DNA from: Selaginella moellendorffii
Lineage: Eukaryota > Streptophyta > Lycopodiopsida > Selaginellales > Selaginellaceae
DNA: 64,000 nucleotides
NCBI RefSeq assembly: GCF_000143415.4
Contig: NW_003314261.1
Coordinates: 1,041,674-1,105,673, forward strand
Direction of reading: 5' to 3'
Below the pieces are notes generated by a model. It had not been told where the DNA came from. It saw only the letters and a list, made by a program, of their open reading frames with translations, and did not search any database. Positions 45,301-58,176 of the stretch are shown piece after piece (positions within the stretch are counted from its first letter, which is position 1; the number at the start of each line of letters is the position of its first letter). The position numbers and the translations under genes are program-made.

Positions 45301-45499
45301 TCTGGATCAGCCCGGCCGCGACGAAGGCATCGTCGGATCGCGCCTTCGCTGGCGAATCCACAAGAACAGCGCGTACGCCCCTCCCAACCCGCAATCTGCC
45401 AGAAACCCTGGCACAGCAAAGCGAATCTAACCGGGGCTCACCAATGCGATCGCTCTCGATACGATCCGCGAAGGCCCGGAGCTTTGCGAGCGCGCCCAT
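42371..45499 (-). CDS. PLS-class pentatricopeptide repeat protein (1042 aa)
   Basis: Single-exon gene and the longest frame in the window. Tandem PPR units of P, L and S type fill the protein, with repeated signatures such as LVTMYGKCGSLERS, VLWTSMIGVYVQHSRF and MQLEGVKPNKVTF. The C-terminus matches an E1 region (YASVVDLLGRAGEMEEAER, then PEAYVLLSTLLHGA) and lacks E2 and DYW. Role: sequence-specific organelle RNA binding. A telo-box lies just before the start (45504-45511). The N-terminus is Ala/Arg-rich, compatible with organelle import. A short out-of-frame ATG occurs at about 45503. Confidence 0.94.
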   Translation of the reverse strand: MGALAKLRAFADRIESDRIGEPRLDSLCCARVSGRLRVGRGVRAVLVDSPAKARSDDAFVAAGLIQMYAKRGRMEEAWESFRGAGVKDAVVWSSMITASARNGDFGAALLLVKEMLLDGVLPDVIALTAALAACTRPEALSQGKLLHAWILDCGCEADLFVVTALVTMYGKCGSLERSKDVFDRSSCRRNFVLWTSMIGVYVQHSRFAQALGMFRQMQLEGVKPNKVTFISIAGGIVDMNQGKLIYELARECTLALHDIVVRTALIGMFSRCGDIRSCEMLFQTTVCHEGTLSSWNVMLGVYSEHEKQQHKAFHLFRRMLLQGLLPDRVSFLALLSACRSLDCGKSVEGWILEAGLEGDLVVGAALVGMYGRCGSLVDAFQVFQNFENDADMVFWNSMIAACVDAHASSMALELFRRMQLQGVKHNKVTLVSVLSACAKCHNISYGKQLHEHLVVTGIDRDEYLQNALLNLYGVCGSLKDALNVFVNVERWTVVSCTAMMAALSDNGLHAEAMVLFRMMLLEGVTPNKFTLSTALGVLGKSGTATEMDLVQSCFRLGSFKDLVPALIAACGRLQRYKLAAEVFSKADKSNVVVWNSYLAWCDEPVIQYRRMLLEGVAADKVTYISLLQSSRNFHPEELLRVANAGIHALGLVEDVIIATGVLRSYSQCKQVERAVQVFNRMRFAGQDDAVTWTSMLSAYADNGQHEKAVELLHRMQLEGLKPDKSAFVKALNACAACGRLRLGALVHANVEVAGATLNAGVGSALVGLYGSLGKLETARELFEKLPHKDVFSWTALVSAYSDAGQHEAAVQVFRSMQQFGIQPDAVSILAVLKSSPSSIDATDLRLSLESWSSSSRISIYTEMLSLQGKHGRLDEASFIFDQMEEKDSVAWNAIITAYAQHGHTDKVMEMFQRMQVEGVEADSGTFASITCACSHGGMVREGCSYFAWMLDEFGVARVEQNYASVVDLLGRAGEMEEAERAASCSGVEGMMSNKSMLWKTMLSSCRASSDVKRGVDAASEVLSEQPRNPEAYVLLSTLLHGA

Positions 45500-45503
45500 A
45501 CAT

Positions 45504-45511
45504 AAACCCTA
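45504..45511 (-). promoter_or_regulatory. Telo-box before the 1042-aa PPR gene
   Basis: On the minus strand TAGGGTTT lies 4 bp before the start codon at 45499. Confidence 0.55.
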
Positions 45512-45622
45512 GAAAATATTTTTCAAATGCCACCGTACAGTGATAAATCAAGGAATTTTTGAATTGATACCGTACAACGTTTAAATAAGCATAAGGGTTA
45601 AGAATTAAACGCGGCCTCTTTT

Positions 45623-47334
45623 CTAGCTTGCACTAGCGTAGTACGTTGGAACCCCGCCAGCGCCATTACCACCACCAGCGGGGAGCTGCCCGGGCTGTGG
45701 CGTTGGGATGCCATACTGCGCGGCGTACTGCGCTGGGTTGTACTGCGGCATCGCGGCCGTGACGCCACCATACTGTGGATTCGACGTCGCGTAAGCCGGC
45801 TGGCTCGTGTACGCCGGCAGCCCCGGAGTGTATGGCGAGAATCCGAGAGCCGGAGTTCCAGCTCCAGCCACTGTCGGCCTCGCAAACGCTGGTAAGTTTG
45901 GATTGATGACGCTGTAGCCCGCTTGGACTTGGGGACCCCCTTGGTTTTGTGCCGAGGACTGTGACACTGCTTTTTCCTTTTGACCCTCTGCCGCTAACTT
46001 TACAATTACGTGCCTTCCCTGGAATAACAGACTCTTCAGTAAAAACCACGGTATGCTTATGTAGCTTACCTCTATTGTCTTGTTGGGATCATCAATGGCT
46101 TTCCTTGCCGCCTCAACACTTTTGTACGTGATGAAAGCGAATCCCCTGCTTGATCACAAATAGGAAACATCCATCAGACGATGAAGGAGATTTGAGTCGG
46201 GAAGCCTACCGAGATTTGTTTGTGTTTTTATCGTACGCGACGGCTCCCTCCTCGATCTCGCCGTATTGGGAGAAGATGTTTAGGAGCGTCTCGTTGGACG
46301 TTTCGTATGACAATCCACCTATGTACAGCTTGCGTTGGGCTTGGTCTGCTGAGCCTGCCCCGGCCGAGCTGCCAACGGATGCTAAATTACATACAGTTAT
46401 ACGGCCCTACAAAAGCAAAACAGATGATCAGAAGATACGAAGGCATCACGAGACTATACACTTACATCGATAGTTTTGCTCGGCTCCTTCAATGCCCTTT
46501 GTGCAGAGTCCATATGCTTGAACGTGATAAAACCAAAACCCCTCGACTTTCCCGTTGCTTTATCTGTGATAACCGCACCCTCCTCAATCTCTCCATAGTG
46601 TTGAAAAGCCTGAAATGAAAAAGAAAAAAGAAAAGAAAAAAAATATCGTGGTCAGATCCCAAGGGGAAAAGCAGCTCAGATAAAATTCCCCATGGCATGA
46701 CCAAGAACCACACAGTTCAATCTGCCATTTCCCAGGTGTCATCAAGCAATCCACCCATGCACTCACATCACGCAGAGCCTGTGAAGTAGTCTCCCATGCC
46801 AGTCCACGAACAAACAGCTTCCGATGAGCAGGATCTTTGCTTGCAACATCTCTAATGTCATCTGCAACCGCAGGGTATTGAGAACCTCTGCAGATACAAG
46901 CCACAAAAACAAGCATTCCCAGTCAAATCCATTCAAAAACGAAAACGAAGGAAAAAGAAATGAAAGAGGAAAGAAAAACGAAAGAAACAGTCGAGCAAAT
47001 ACTCCACCACCAGAAGAAAAAAGCCTACTAAACCAAAACCATTCTCCCAGGCATAGCAGATGCTTTCTCGGCCTTTCCGTTCCACTGGCGAGGTGTCGCG
47101 GAAAGGCCAAACCCAAGGTGGCCGCGGTGGAGCATTTGCATGACAGTTAAAATTGAAAACTAAGAGCTACCGAGTAAGAGGCACTTACGCGTCAATTAGA
47201 AGCGCTACCAATTGTTCCTTGCTTAGCGGCTCCAGGAGCCTCTTGAGATCGTCCTTGGACAAAGAGACCGAGTATCCGTTGCTATCGTCGCTGTTGAGCT
47301 TCCTCTTCTTGGTGTCCTCGGCTACGAAATCCAT
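45623..47334 (-). CDS. UBA2-like protein with two RRM domains
   Basis: Six exons: 47334-47189, 46887-46767, 46609-46466, 46406-46210, 46145-46070, 46018-45623; 1,080 nt, 359 aa. The N-terminus has [20 protein letters not shown], typical of UBP1-associated protein 2. RRM1 has RNP2 LFVRGL and RNP1 [13 protein letters not shown]2 has LYIGGL and [10 protein letters not shown]. The C-terminus is rich in Gly, Ala, Tyr, Pro and Gln, as in UBA2/hnRNP proteins. UBA2 proteins bind U-rich 3' UTRs in the nucleus and stabilise mRNA; plant members respond to abscisic acid and wounding. Family membership is firm; which UBA2 paralogue it represents is not determined. Confidence 0.93.
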
Positions 47335-47409
47335 GGCGCCGCCCAGCTAAATCCTCCTCACCGATTCTTTCAAGCGCTTCCACACCGATTCCCCCACCCC
47401 GTACTGCCC

Positions 47410-47417
47410 AAACCCTA
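47410..47417 (-). promoter_or_regulatory. Telo-box upstream of the UBA2-like gene
   Basis: AAACCCTA on the plus strand, 75 bp before the UBA2-like start and only 10 bp beyond the stop codon of the next PPR gene. Confidence 0.5.
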
Positions 47418-47427
47418 ACCTAAAAGC

Positions 47428-49152
47428 TCAAGCACCGCGTCCTTTTAGGACCCTCCGGGCAGCCGTTGGATCAATCTCCGTACTTTTTGGGTCAGGTGGC
47501 CGATTTGTACGGCATTGGCTTTGCGCCAAAACGAAGACATCCAGAGCGAGGAAATAGAGGGACGAGTCTTGGGGTTCTAGCTCCAGGATCTTGGCCGCGG
47601 CTAGGGTTCCATGCTCGGCGCCTCGATCGAAGAACCGGCAGGCTCCCAGGAAGCATCTCCAATCCAGCGCGTCCGGCACGAATGGCATGCTCGCCAGGAG
47701 CGCGCCCGCGTCGTCCAGGTGCCCCGATCGAGCGAAGAGGCCGATCAGGCACGAGTAGTGCTGCTCGTAGGGTTCCAGGCCGTGGTCACTCCTCATCGAG
47801 AGAAAGCAGTGGATTCCAGCTCGGAGCTTCCCGGCGTGGCAATGCGATGCTAGCAGCGCGACGAAGCAAGTGGCGTCTGGATTCTCCTCGACAGTGGGCA
47901 GCAGATGGAAATATCGAGTGCTTCGATCGGAGTGAGCACTGCAAGCAGCGAGTAGCGCGTTCCAGGCCACCGGATTAGACGACTCAGGCAGCTCGTCGAA
48001 GAATTTCTTGGCTCGATCTAGATCGCCGGTCTGAGAGTACGATGAGAGCATCGCGATCCAGGTGATGGCGCTCTTCACTGGCGATTCATCGAAGATCCCT
48101 CTGGCTTCTCGCAGATGCCCGCTCTGGGAGAATGCCACGATCATCAAGGCGCTCGATACGCCATCGCTTTCCAGGATCAAGCGGTAGACTCTCAGGGCCT
48201 CCAGGACATGCCCTTTCCGGGCATACACTTGGAGCATCGCGGTGGACGAGACGTTGTTGTGGGCGGGCATGGAATCGAACAAGAACTTGGCACTGTCGAG
48301 AGCGTCGGCATTCGAGTGGGCGCACAGCAGCGCATTCCAGGACGCCAGATCCCTCTCCGGCATCGCTTGGAACACCTTCAGGGCGAGATCGAGCTGCCCC
48401 TCCTGGGCACTCGCGCAGATCATCGCAGTTGATGACACCAGGTCGTGCTCGGGCATCCGCTCGAAAAGACACATCGATTCTCGCGCTCTCCCGTGCTGGG
48501 CATAGATTTCTAGCATGATCGTCCACGCTACCAGGTTCCTCTCCACCATTCCATCAAAGACGCGCTTGCATCGGTCAAGATCTCCGCACTGAGCATACGC
48601 CCAAAGAACACTAGTCGTGGAGATCAAGTCCCACTCCGGCATTGCCTCAAACAAGCAAACGCTCCCTTTCCAATTTCTCTGCTGGGCAAACGCGACCAAC
48701 ACCGATGCCCACGACACCAAATCGTGCGCGGGCATGGAATCAAACACCGCAAGGGCCTCCGCAATATGCCCGGCCCGGGCATATCCAGTCAGCAAGATCG
48801 TCCATGCCACGTGGCTCCGATGTGGCAGTGGCATGGCATCAAAGAGCTGCTTCGCTTGCGCGAGTTCTTCGTTTTGGCACAGCGCCAGGAGCATCAATCG
48901 CCAGGAGAAGGCGTCCTTGGCAGCGATCGAGTGAAAGATTCTAGCGGCATCCTCTATGCCACCCAATCGGCCATACAATTCGAGGAGCTTGTTGGAGACA
49001 AAGGTGTTCTTGGTCGCTGGGTGGCAGTGGTGCTCAATATGGTCTTCAATTTGCCTAGAAGCTGCAAGAGTGAAGGAGCTGCCCAGCGATTCAAGGATTT
49101 GCTGGCGCTCCACCCAATTCCTCTGGATTTGAGACATTGACTTGAGAATCAA
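47428..49152 (-). CDS. S-repeat-rich pentatricopeptide repeat protein (574 aa)
   Basis: Single-exon gene. After a short N-terminal region (homology from ASRQIEDHIEHHCHPATKNT) the protein is a ladder of roughly 31-residue S-type units (AFDSMPAHDLVSWASVLVAF, VFDGMVERNLVAWTIMLEIY), then an E1-like end (YSCLIGLFARSGHLDDAGAL). No DYW is present. Met6 (49137) is an alternative start. Its 3' end lies 93 bp from the UBA2-like start; its start codon lies 18 bp after the stop of the upstream cysteine-rich gene on the same strand, so transcripts of the two must overlap or be one. Confidence 0.93.
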   Translation of the reverse strand: MILKSMSQIQRNWVERQQILESLGSSFTLAASRQIEDHIEHHCHPATKNTFVSNKLLELYGRLGGIEDAARIFHSIAAKDAFSWRLMLLALCQNEELAQAKQLFDAMPLPHRSHVAWTILLTGYARAGHIAEALAVFDSMPAHDLVSWASVLVAFAQQRNWKGSVCLFEAMPEWDLISTTSVLWAYAQCGDLDRCKRVFDGMVERNLVAWTIMLEIYAQHGRARESMCLFERMPEHDLVSSTAMICASAQEGQLDLALKVFQAMPERDLASWNALLCAHSNADALDSAKFLFDSMPAHNNVSSTAMLQVYARKGHVLEALRVYRLILESDGVSSALMIVAFSQSGHLREARGIFDESPVKSAITWIAMLSSYSQTGDLDRAKKFFDELPESSNPVAWNALLAACSAHSDRSTRYFHLLPTVEENPDATCFVALLASHCHAGKLRAGIHCFLSMRSDHGLEPYEQHYSCLIGLFARSGHLDDAGALLASMPFVPDALDWRCFLGACRFFDRGAEHGTLAAAKILELEPQDSSLYFLALDVFVLAQSQCRTNRPPDPKSTEIDPTAARRVLKGRGA

Positions 49153-49170
49153 AGGAAACTTATAAGATCA

Positions 49171-49407
49171 TTAACAATTGTTTTTGCCACACACAGCACA
49201 GCTACATGTCTCAGCAAATACTCCAGTACATCTTCCAGAATTACAGCTTCGGCAACCATTTTCAGTGGCATGGCATTGAGTGCAATAATCGTTGCAATCC
49301 TGGCTACTTCCCCCAGCACAAATAAAACGTTCGCTCACACAAGCATCAACTGCAATTACACAAGTTACAACCAAAATCATGGAAATAAACATGGTAAACT
49401 TAGCCAT
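49171..49407 (-). CDS. Secreted cysteine-rich peptide (12 Cys)
   Basis: A 78-aa product begins with a signal peptide (MAKFTMFISMILVVTCVIAV, cleavage probably near residue 21-23). The mature part has 12 cysteines spaced C-x6-C-x7-C-x3-C-x2-C-x6-C-x2-C-x4-C-x7-C-x1-C-x2-C-x4-C, ending in Cys. An even number of cysteines and small size suggest a disulfide-stabilised apoplastic peptide, as in plant antimicrobial or signalling peptides. The spacing is not one I can match to defensins, thionins, lipid-transfer proteins or snakins. A TATA-like box lies about 48 bp upstream. Function is unknown. Confidence 0.72.
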   Translation of the reverse strand: MAKFTMFISMILVVTCVIAVDACVSERFICAGGSSQDCNDYCTQCHATENGCRSCNSGRCTGVFAETCSCAVCGKNNC

Positions 49408-49454
49408 GATCAGCTAGTTTTTTTTTGTGCACTAAAGACTTCACCAATAGGTGT

Positions 49455-49462
49455 TTTAAATA
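49455..49462 (-). promoter_or_regulatory. TATA box of the cysteine-rich peptide gene
   Basis: TATTTAAA on the minus strand, about 48 bp before the start codon, well placed for a short 5' UTR. Confidence 0.5.
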
Positions 49463-49592
49463 GCGATAAACTACTATTAAATAAATATAAGGAACCACGA
49501 TGGTAGAATGCTATAATGGACAAAAATAAACTGTTCATAATATGGATTTGTAGGAGCTACCGCCTACCGCCCACTCCTTTTGGAAATATTAT

Positions 49593-49683
49593 CCCCTTTA
49601 AATCATGCGATGAGACAACAGACTTGAAATGCTGGAGTTGCCGATTCCCTTTAAATCATGTGATGAGACAACAATCTTGAAAC
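49593..49683. repeat. Two 36-bp direct repeats
   Basis: CCCTTTAAATCATGYGATGA followed by GACAACA and CTTGAAA occurs twice, 54 bp apart, between the cysteine-rich peptide gene and DPH7. Confidence 0.75.
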
Positions 49684-49767
49684 ATAGAAAACCGAGGAAA
49701 TATTCTAAAACATTTTGTTGAGACTCCTGTTATTAATGTTAAACAACGCGATAGTATATGAATGTTG

Positions 49768-50840
49768 TTACGATCTCCAGAGATGAAGTGCATTATCGTA
49801 GAACGAGCACGACGCAACGAGCGGGAGCGACTCGTTGTTCTTGGACCAATCAACCCCATACGCGAGAGACTTGTGCTCTTTGTACTCCTTCACCACCCCA
49901 ACACCGACGTCTCGCTGCTCGTCCACAGCCACAATCGCGAAGCCACTGTGCATGCAAGCGGCAACCAGCGTCCCTTTGTCCACCGGATGCCACTTGAGCC
50001 TCCAAACTCCACCGCCAAGCCCGATCTTGTGCGTCGCGAAAGGCCTGTGAGCCATCCTCACGTCCCACAGTCGAAGCCTCTCATCGTAGCTTCCAGTCGC
50101 CACGACGTTCTCCCACAGGGGATTGCTCTGGACGCAGCAAACTCCCATCTCATGGGACTTGGCGTCGCGAAAAACCGGAGAATCAAGGCTTGCTCGGAGA
50201 TCCCATCCGCAAAACTGTGAATCGTCACCACCTGTGTAGACCAGCCCCTGGATCCAAGCGTCGTAAGTTGCCGTCCAAGCCTCAAACCCGTGAGCTTCCC
50301 AGCTCCTGTCCAGCTCCAGGCGCCCCCGGGACATGGACACCAACGAAATGGAGCCATTCGAGTGACTCACGACGAGTTCTTGCTGGCTCGAAGTAGCGAA
50401 TGGGTTCCAATCCACGGAGAGGCACATCGCGGAGTCACACACTTCCAGCTCCGTGAATTTCTCGAGCGAATTCGAATCCTCTGCCAGGAGAAGAAGCTTA
50501 GCGGAACTTTTCTAATTGAAAAGCCAACACTACCTTGCAATGCGTACATTGTGAGCACGCCATCAGCTCCAGCTTGAGCAAGGACCGCATCGTTCCCTTG
50601 ATTCGGAGGCCTCCACCTGATATCAAACACTCCACTCGTTTTCTTGCGATCGACGAGGCGGAGGCGAGGGCTTGGATCCGCGATTACCTCAAACAGGCTC
50701 ACGCTCCCCAGCCGCCGCGCTGGCGATTCCGGCGTCGCTTCCACGAGATTGTAGGTCGCGGCCGCGAGCGCGTGAGAGTGGGAACGAACCGGGCAGAACT
50801 CCACAGCATCCGCATTGCCATCAAGCTCCACAGCGTCCAT
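49768..50840 (-). CDS. DPH7: Diphthine methyl ester hydrolase (DPH7/WDR85-like WD40 protein)
   Basis: Two exons: 50840-50534 and 50480-49768 (intron 53 nt); 1,020 nt, 339 aa. WD40-type blades include FDIRWRPPNQG, CLSVDWNPF, VYTGGDDSQFCGWDLR, VATGSYDERLRLWDVR and WRLKWHP, with the DPH7-typical ending YGVDWSK...CSFYDNALHLW. DPH7 removes a methyl group from methylated diphthine on elongation factor 2, the step before amidation in diphthamide synthesis (cytosol). The start follows a telo-box and gives MDAVELDGNADAVEFCP, the expected first blade. Confidence 0.9.
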
Positions 50841-50850
50841 TAATTAGCTT

Positions 50851-50858
50851 AAACCCTA
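50851..50858 (-). promoter_or_regulatory. Telo-box before DPH7
   Basis: AAACCCTA on the plus strand, 10 bp before the DPH7 start codon. Confidence 0.55.
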
Positions 50859-50989
50859 GAAGGCATAACTTAGCATTTTCTGTTTTTTTTTCTTTTGTTT
50901 CCTCTCATTATTTACTGCTAAACATAGCTAAACCCTAAAAAACAATTCTCTTAGCATATTCTGCTAGTTTGAAATTCTTGACTAGAGAT

Positions 50990-51200
50990 TAGAGATGGAG
51001 ACTCGCCAAGAACACGTACATGGTTCGGACGAATTCCTTCGTGCAGCATTGTCTTGTAGAGATTGAGAGCCTCGTCCACCCTGGGCAAATCCCGCGAGCT
51101 AAGGAGTCCACGAGACGAGACCTTTCTCCTTGATCCGGACGAAGATCTTGTCAGCACGATCAATAGATCGCAGGGTCTTGTGAGAATCGAACGCCATCTC
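50990..51200 (-). pseudogene. PPR gene fragment
   Basis: Minus-strand translation gives DRADKIFVRIKEKGLVSWTP, a stop, LAGFAQ and, after a frame change, RVDEALNLYKTMLHEGIRPN. Together these are one and a half PPR units of PLS type, with one nonsense change and one frameshift. No intact neighbour continues it, so it is a relic. Confidence 0.7.
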
Positions 51201-52085
51201 TGGCTTGCGACCGCGACGCCCCAATCCATCGCCAATCCACTGGACCCACGTGGCGCGAGCAGGACCGTGGGATTCGGGGGCATCCCGCGGCTGTTCTTTC
51301 TATAAAAACCATCAAATTTCCAGAATGGTTTGTCGCGGGCGTCAACCTGCTTGTTTTCTTGGAGAACTTTTACTTCTTATGGCCTGTGGCTTTCGACATG
51401 AGGTGACAATGTGTGGCTAGAATTCCCAAGAAGCTATGGCCACGTCCGACCGTGTTGCATTTACACCCCTGTAGCTCTGCAATAGTGGAGCTCGGTTGGC
51501 TACTTTTGTAGCGATACTATATTGTACAAAAACTGTATAGAAACCATACTTCATGAAGTAGCAAGCTTGATTTGCCAAGTTCCAGTCCTTAAAAAGACAA
51601 AGACCACACCAAATGAAGTGTTGATCATGCCCTTATGACTTTGATAAACTTCATGGAGCATCTCAGCAAATTTCTCGCAAGGAGCGCAAGTCTAACGTCT
51701 CCCCACCAACGTGGTGGTATACATGGATCTTAGTCGTTCCCATCGTCACTGCCCCCGCGTTCTTGAAAATGTTGAAGCAGCTCGAGTTTGTGATCGAACC
51801 TGCATTTAAGCTGTGTCAAGAACATGAGGAATCTTTGAAACCTTGAGATGGCGAGATGCTGGTTTTGAAGAAGTTACACTGTTGAGCTTGCTCACTCTTC
51901 TGCAAAAATCTCTTCACTAGTATAATCAGTTAACATTACAACAGTGAAATAATTTGTAAGAGGATTTAGAGAATCAAAGGACCCTTCCCATTATATACAG
52001 TTTTGGTGGCACATATTCCCGAATCTTAAATATATTCACAAATTTTAAACATAAACCCGTTGTTGAAACAAAACCAAAAGATATC
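51201..52085. other. Spacer between PPR fragment and tubulin
   Basis: No gene is recognised. The right part (from about 51950) should contain the tubulin 3' UTR. Confidence 0.4.
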
Positions 52086-53656
<1,571 letters not shown>

Positions 53657-53963
53657 CTTCTTCTTAGTTTGGACCGCGCGTTACATCTTCGAAGCAGTGC
53701 CTAACTGTTGGAGTGTGAGGTAAAAGTGGAAAGTTTCAGCTGAAGAGGTGAAGCAGCAGGATAGGAAACGAAAGAAATGGCGCCCCACAGTCCTTGCGAC
53801 CACTGCTATCTCTTACTGACGAGATAAGTGACATGTCACAGAAAGTGACTTGGCAGCAGACGTGGCCAAGGGGGGGGATCTTACCTGTATGAAATCATGA
53901 TCATGGATTCTGTTAAAACTCATGAAAAACTCACCAAAATTGTCCAGACTACTATCCACAAGT

Positions 53964-56217
53964 TCACTCAGCCCTGGCCACTGCCAGTGCTCTGCCGGAG
54001 ATTTGCTGCTGCCGTGGAGTTGTAGCTCCTGGAAATTCCCCGATGTCATGACTTTCCAGTCCTGAGAGTGGCATGTCTAGTCCTATACTAAATTTCTCCA
54101 GGCTTGCCCTGCTGTCCTCGACGTAGCCGTCTCGCGACTTTTCACAGTAATCAGCAATCTGATGAAAGATAAACAGGTTGATACAAAAATGAGAGAAAAC
54201 GGACAGTTGACTTACATGATGAGCTAGTGCCATACCACTCCTGGCAGCAGACTCCAAGCTCGCACCCAGAAGCCAGTCGCCACAAATGCCAACTCTTGCA
54301 TGTGCATCGAAAATGCAAGGTACTCCAGGCGTATTAGTTGGAAGCGCTGCTCCCCTGAAACGCGAAGAGCGGAGTGAGTTCAAGTGTGTTCCCATAGAAA
54401 ACCTTGGAGTTACCATAGTTGGACACGAGTGTAAAATGGTACAGGCAAAGTGCCTTCTGGTATGCCAAGGGCCATCTCAACTCCACGTAGAACTTCACGT
54501 CTCACTCTCTCGGCTTTTACCGTAGGAATGCTTTCCTGAAAAATAACAGCGAAGCTTCAAGAAACTGCATAATCTGATTTCTGCTACTGACCTGTGGCAC
54601 CTTGTGCTTTTTCCCATAAGCCGCAGTACTGAAAAAAGTCCAACAATGTGGATGCTGATTCAGATACAGCTTTTGGCTGTTGTTCCCCATCCAAGAAAGT
54701 GAGTTTATTCCTTCAACAAACGCTCCATCCAATTTACTACCGTCTGCCGGCGCAGGTAAAGGCTCGTCAAAAGCCGCAAGAAGAGCCCAAACAGAGCTTA
54801 GCTCCAGCCTCTGCAAACCACTCTCAGAAACCACCTTAGCTTACTACACATACCTTCATCTGTTTTGCAACTAAAGGAGCACCCGATGGTCCTAATAATC
54901 GATTTGCGCATTTTCCTAAGAAGCAAAGAGTTTAAAGTCGAAGAAGATGGATCTGGAATACTAACCATTGTGTGCGATAACCACCGCATCGAACTGTCCC
55001 TGCCCGAGGTCATTTTCCTTGAGGTTCCAGGTGCCATTATCTACTTCCATCGAGCTTATCCAGCATGGATGCTGGATAGTGATCAAACGTGCCTGCGCCA
55101 ATGCACATCGTAAGCCGGAAGCATGACAGACGCAAGTACTCACCTTACCTTACCTTAGAAACCATATGATCCGCAAGAAGTCGCATGCCATGAGTCGCAA
55201 CATACTTCACGGAGTGGGGCAATGGACTGAACTCTCCCTCTCGTAGCATGCCGACGACTCCATCCCATTCTTTAACCGCTCCCTCTGACAGCCATTGATC
55301 AACGAGCTTCTGAAACATTGGATCCTTGACAGTGAAGTACTGCGCTGCATGGTCGAAAACTAGCCGCTTCCCGTCACGATGGACAATGTCTCTAGTACCC
55401 ATTCTTCCTCCTAGTCCATGTTTTCCCTTCATTCAAACGAAAAGAACTTCAGTCTCGATGGACATGAAAAATACTATAGCATACGTACCGTGTCGAAAAC
55501 TGTCGATCGAATGCCCCGTTCTTCGAGCGTAAGAGCACACACAAGGCCCGACATCCCACCACCCAAAATCGCCACCTGTGGATTTTTCTTCACGAGAGAA
55601 GGAAGATAAACCTGTTCCCGAAGTGGTGGATTCTTTTTTTCCCGGCGGCTAGAAATCCTTTCTGCTGTCTCCTCGGTCATCTTTCTTACAGAGGACGATC
55701 TCTCACCACTTGAAAACGATCTTTCACCACTTGAGGACGATCTCTCACCAGTCGAGGAAGTTCTCGTCCTCGTCTCCACCATTCTACTCCGACCATCTTT
55801 CCTGGGAACATCCTTCTTTGGCACCGGCATCACCTCATCGTCACCTCCAAAATCACTTCTCTTGCGAAGCCTCATGGATTCTCCTCCCTGTCTAGACGGA
55901 CTGGATTCCCGGCTTGGCCGCAATCTCTTGGACACTGCAGCACCGGCTTCTTTGCTGCGAGCCGGCCTACTACGTCGATCATCTTCTTGATCATCCTCGG
56001 AATCAATCTCCAGGAAGAATCGCCCATTCTTGCGCTGCTCCACAACAGGCATCTCATCGAAATCGAAGTCCCCGGCATTCTTCCGTGCTCCAACACTGAC
56101 GATCCGGCCCCGAAATCCTCTCACGCGCTTACATTCCCCGAAAGGTTTACCTCCCAGCCGACGAATCAATGACGCCGATGGCGCCGCCACAACGGCGATG
56201 GAGCAAGCACCCGCCAT
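53964..56217 (-). CDS. FAD-dependent oxidoreductase, plastid-targeted, amine-oxidase/renalase-like
   Basis: Eight exons: 56217-55489, 55426-55154, 55092-54966, 54915-54854, 54810-54592, 54535-54414, 54354-54216, 54158-53964; 1,866 nt, 621 aa. The first ~205 residues form a Ser/Arg-rich low-complexity extension with a probable transit peptide (MAGACSIAVVAAPSASLIRR) and three 7-residue repeats of the SSGERS type. Then comes the FAD-binding Rossmann motif VAILGGGMSGLVCALTL (from residue 215), GGRMGTRD, and at the C-terminus GICGDWLLGASLESAARSG, the second FAD contact typical of renalase/amine-oxidase-like flavoproteins. The substrate is unknown. Start and telo-box are adjacent. It is divergent from CDKA, 231 bp apart. 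Confidence 0.88.
55691..55753 (-). repeat. 21-bp tandem repeat inside the FAD gene
   Basis: Three in-frame 21-bp units encode SSTGERS, SSSGERS and FSSGERS. The period is a multiple of 3, so copy number can change without frame loss. Confidence 0.85.
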
Positions 56218-56448
56218 AAAACCCTAAAATAAACTTCACCAAAACAAAATATCTCTATGGCAGCCAAATGCCAATCACCTCCCGCCACGTCACTTCCCGC
56301 GCCACACCTAGTGAGAGAAGAAGAACCCTCGAGAGCGATGGTCATGGCGGACGCCGCCGCCTAGCTCTGGTGGCTTCTTCGCTCCTCGTTTCTGGGGGGT
56401 TCTCGAGCTCCAAGGCAGGATTTCGTGTCTCCGCCACGGGGAATCTTC
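56218..56448. promoter_or_regulatory. Bidirectional intergenic region, FAD oxidoreductase/CDKA
   Basis: The start codons at 56217 (minus) and 56449 (plus) are 231 bp apart, so both promoters must lie here. A telo-box (56219-56226) abuts the FAD gene start. No TATA box is obvious on the CDKA side. Confidence 0.6.
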
Positions 56449-57896
<1,448 letters not shown>

Positions 57897-58176
57897 TATG
57901 ACCAAAAGCTTCGTGATGTGGTGGAATTTTTTTCCTTTTGTTTCTTAATACAATGGTGTTGCAAGCACGACAAGAGTTCTAAAATTCTCGTTACTTAAGA
58001 GCCAAAGAAGCTCTCATAGTGTGAAGAGAATCCCGAGGCTGGGAATCAAAAAGTGGGACATAGATGTCCAAACTATGCATATGGATTAAGCTAAAGTGAT
58101 AACTTTAGAATTCACGAGCAGCTCTAAACTTCCTTTTCATAGATAGGAGAATCTCGAGGCTGGTAATATGCCCAAC
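57897..58176. other. Convergent 3' region of CDKA and PPR gene
   Basis: The two genes end tail to tail here. TTTCTTAATACAATGG near 57940 may serve CDKA 3' end formation. No gene is seen. Confidence 0.4.

Noticed and set aside
42219-45543. Many long antisense ORFs over the PPR genes
   Set aside because: They are shadows of the GC-rich PPR coding frames and have no domains.
46584-47116. Minus ORFs over UBA2-like introns
   Set aside because: They read through introns of the two-RRM gene; spliced exons give the family sequence.
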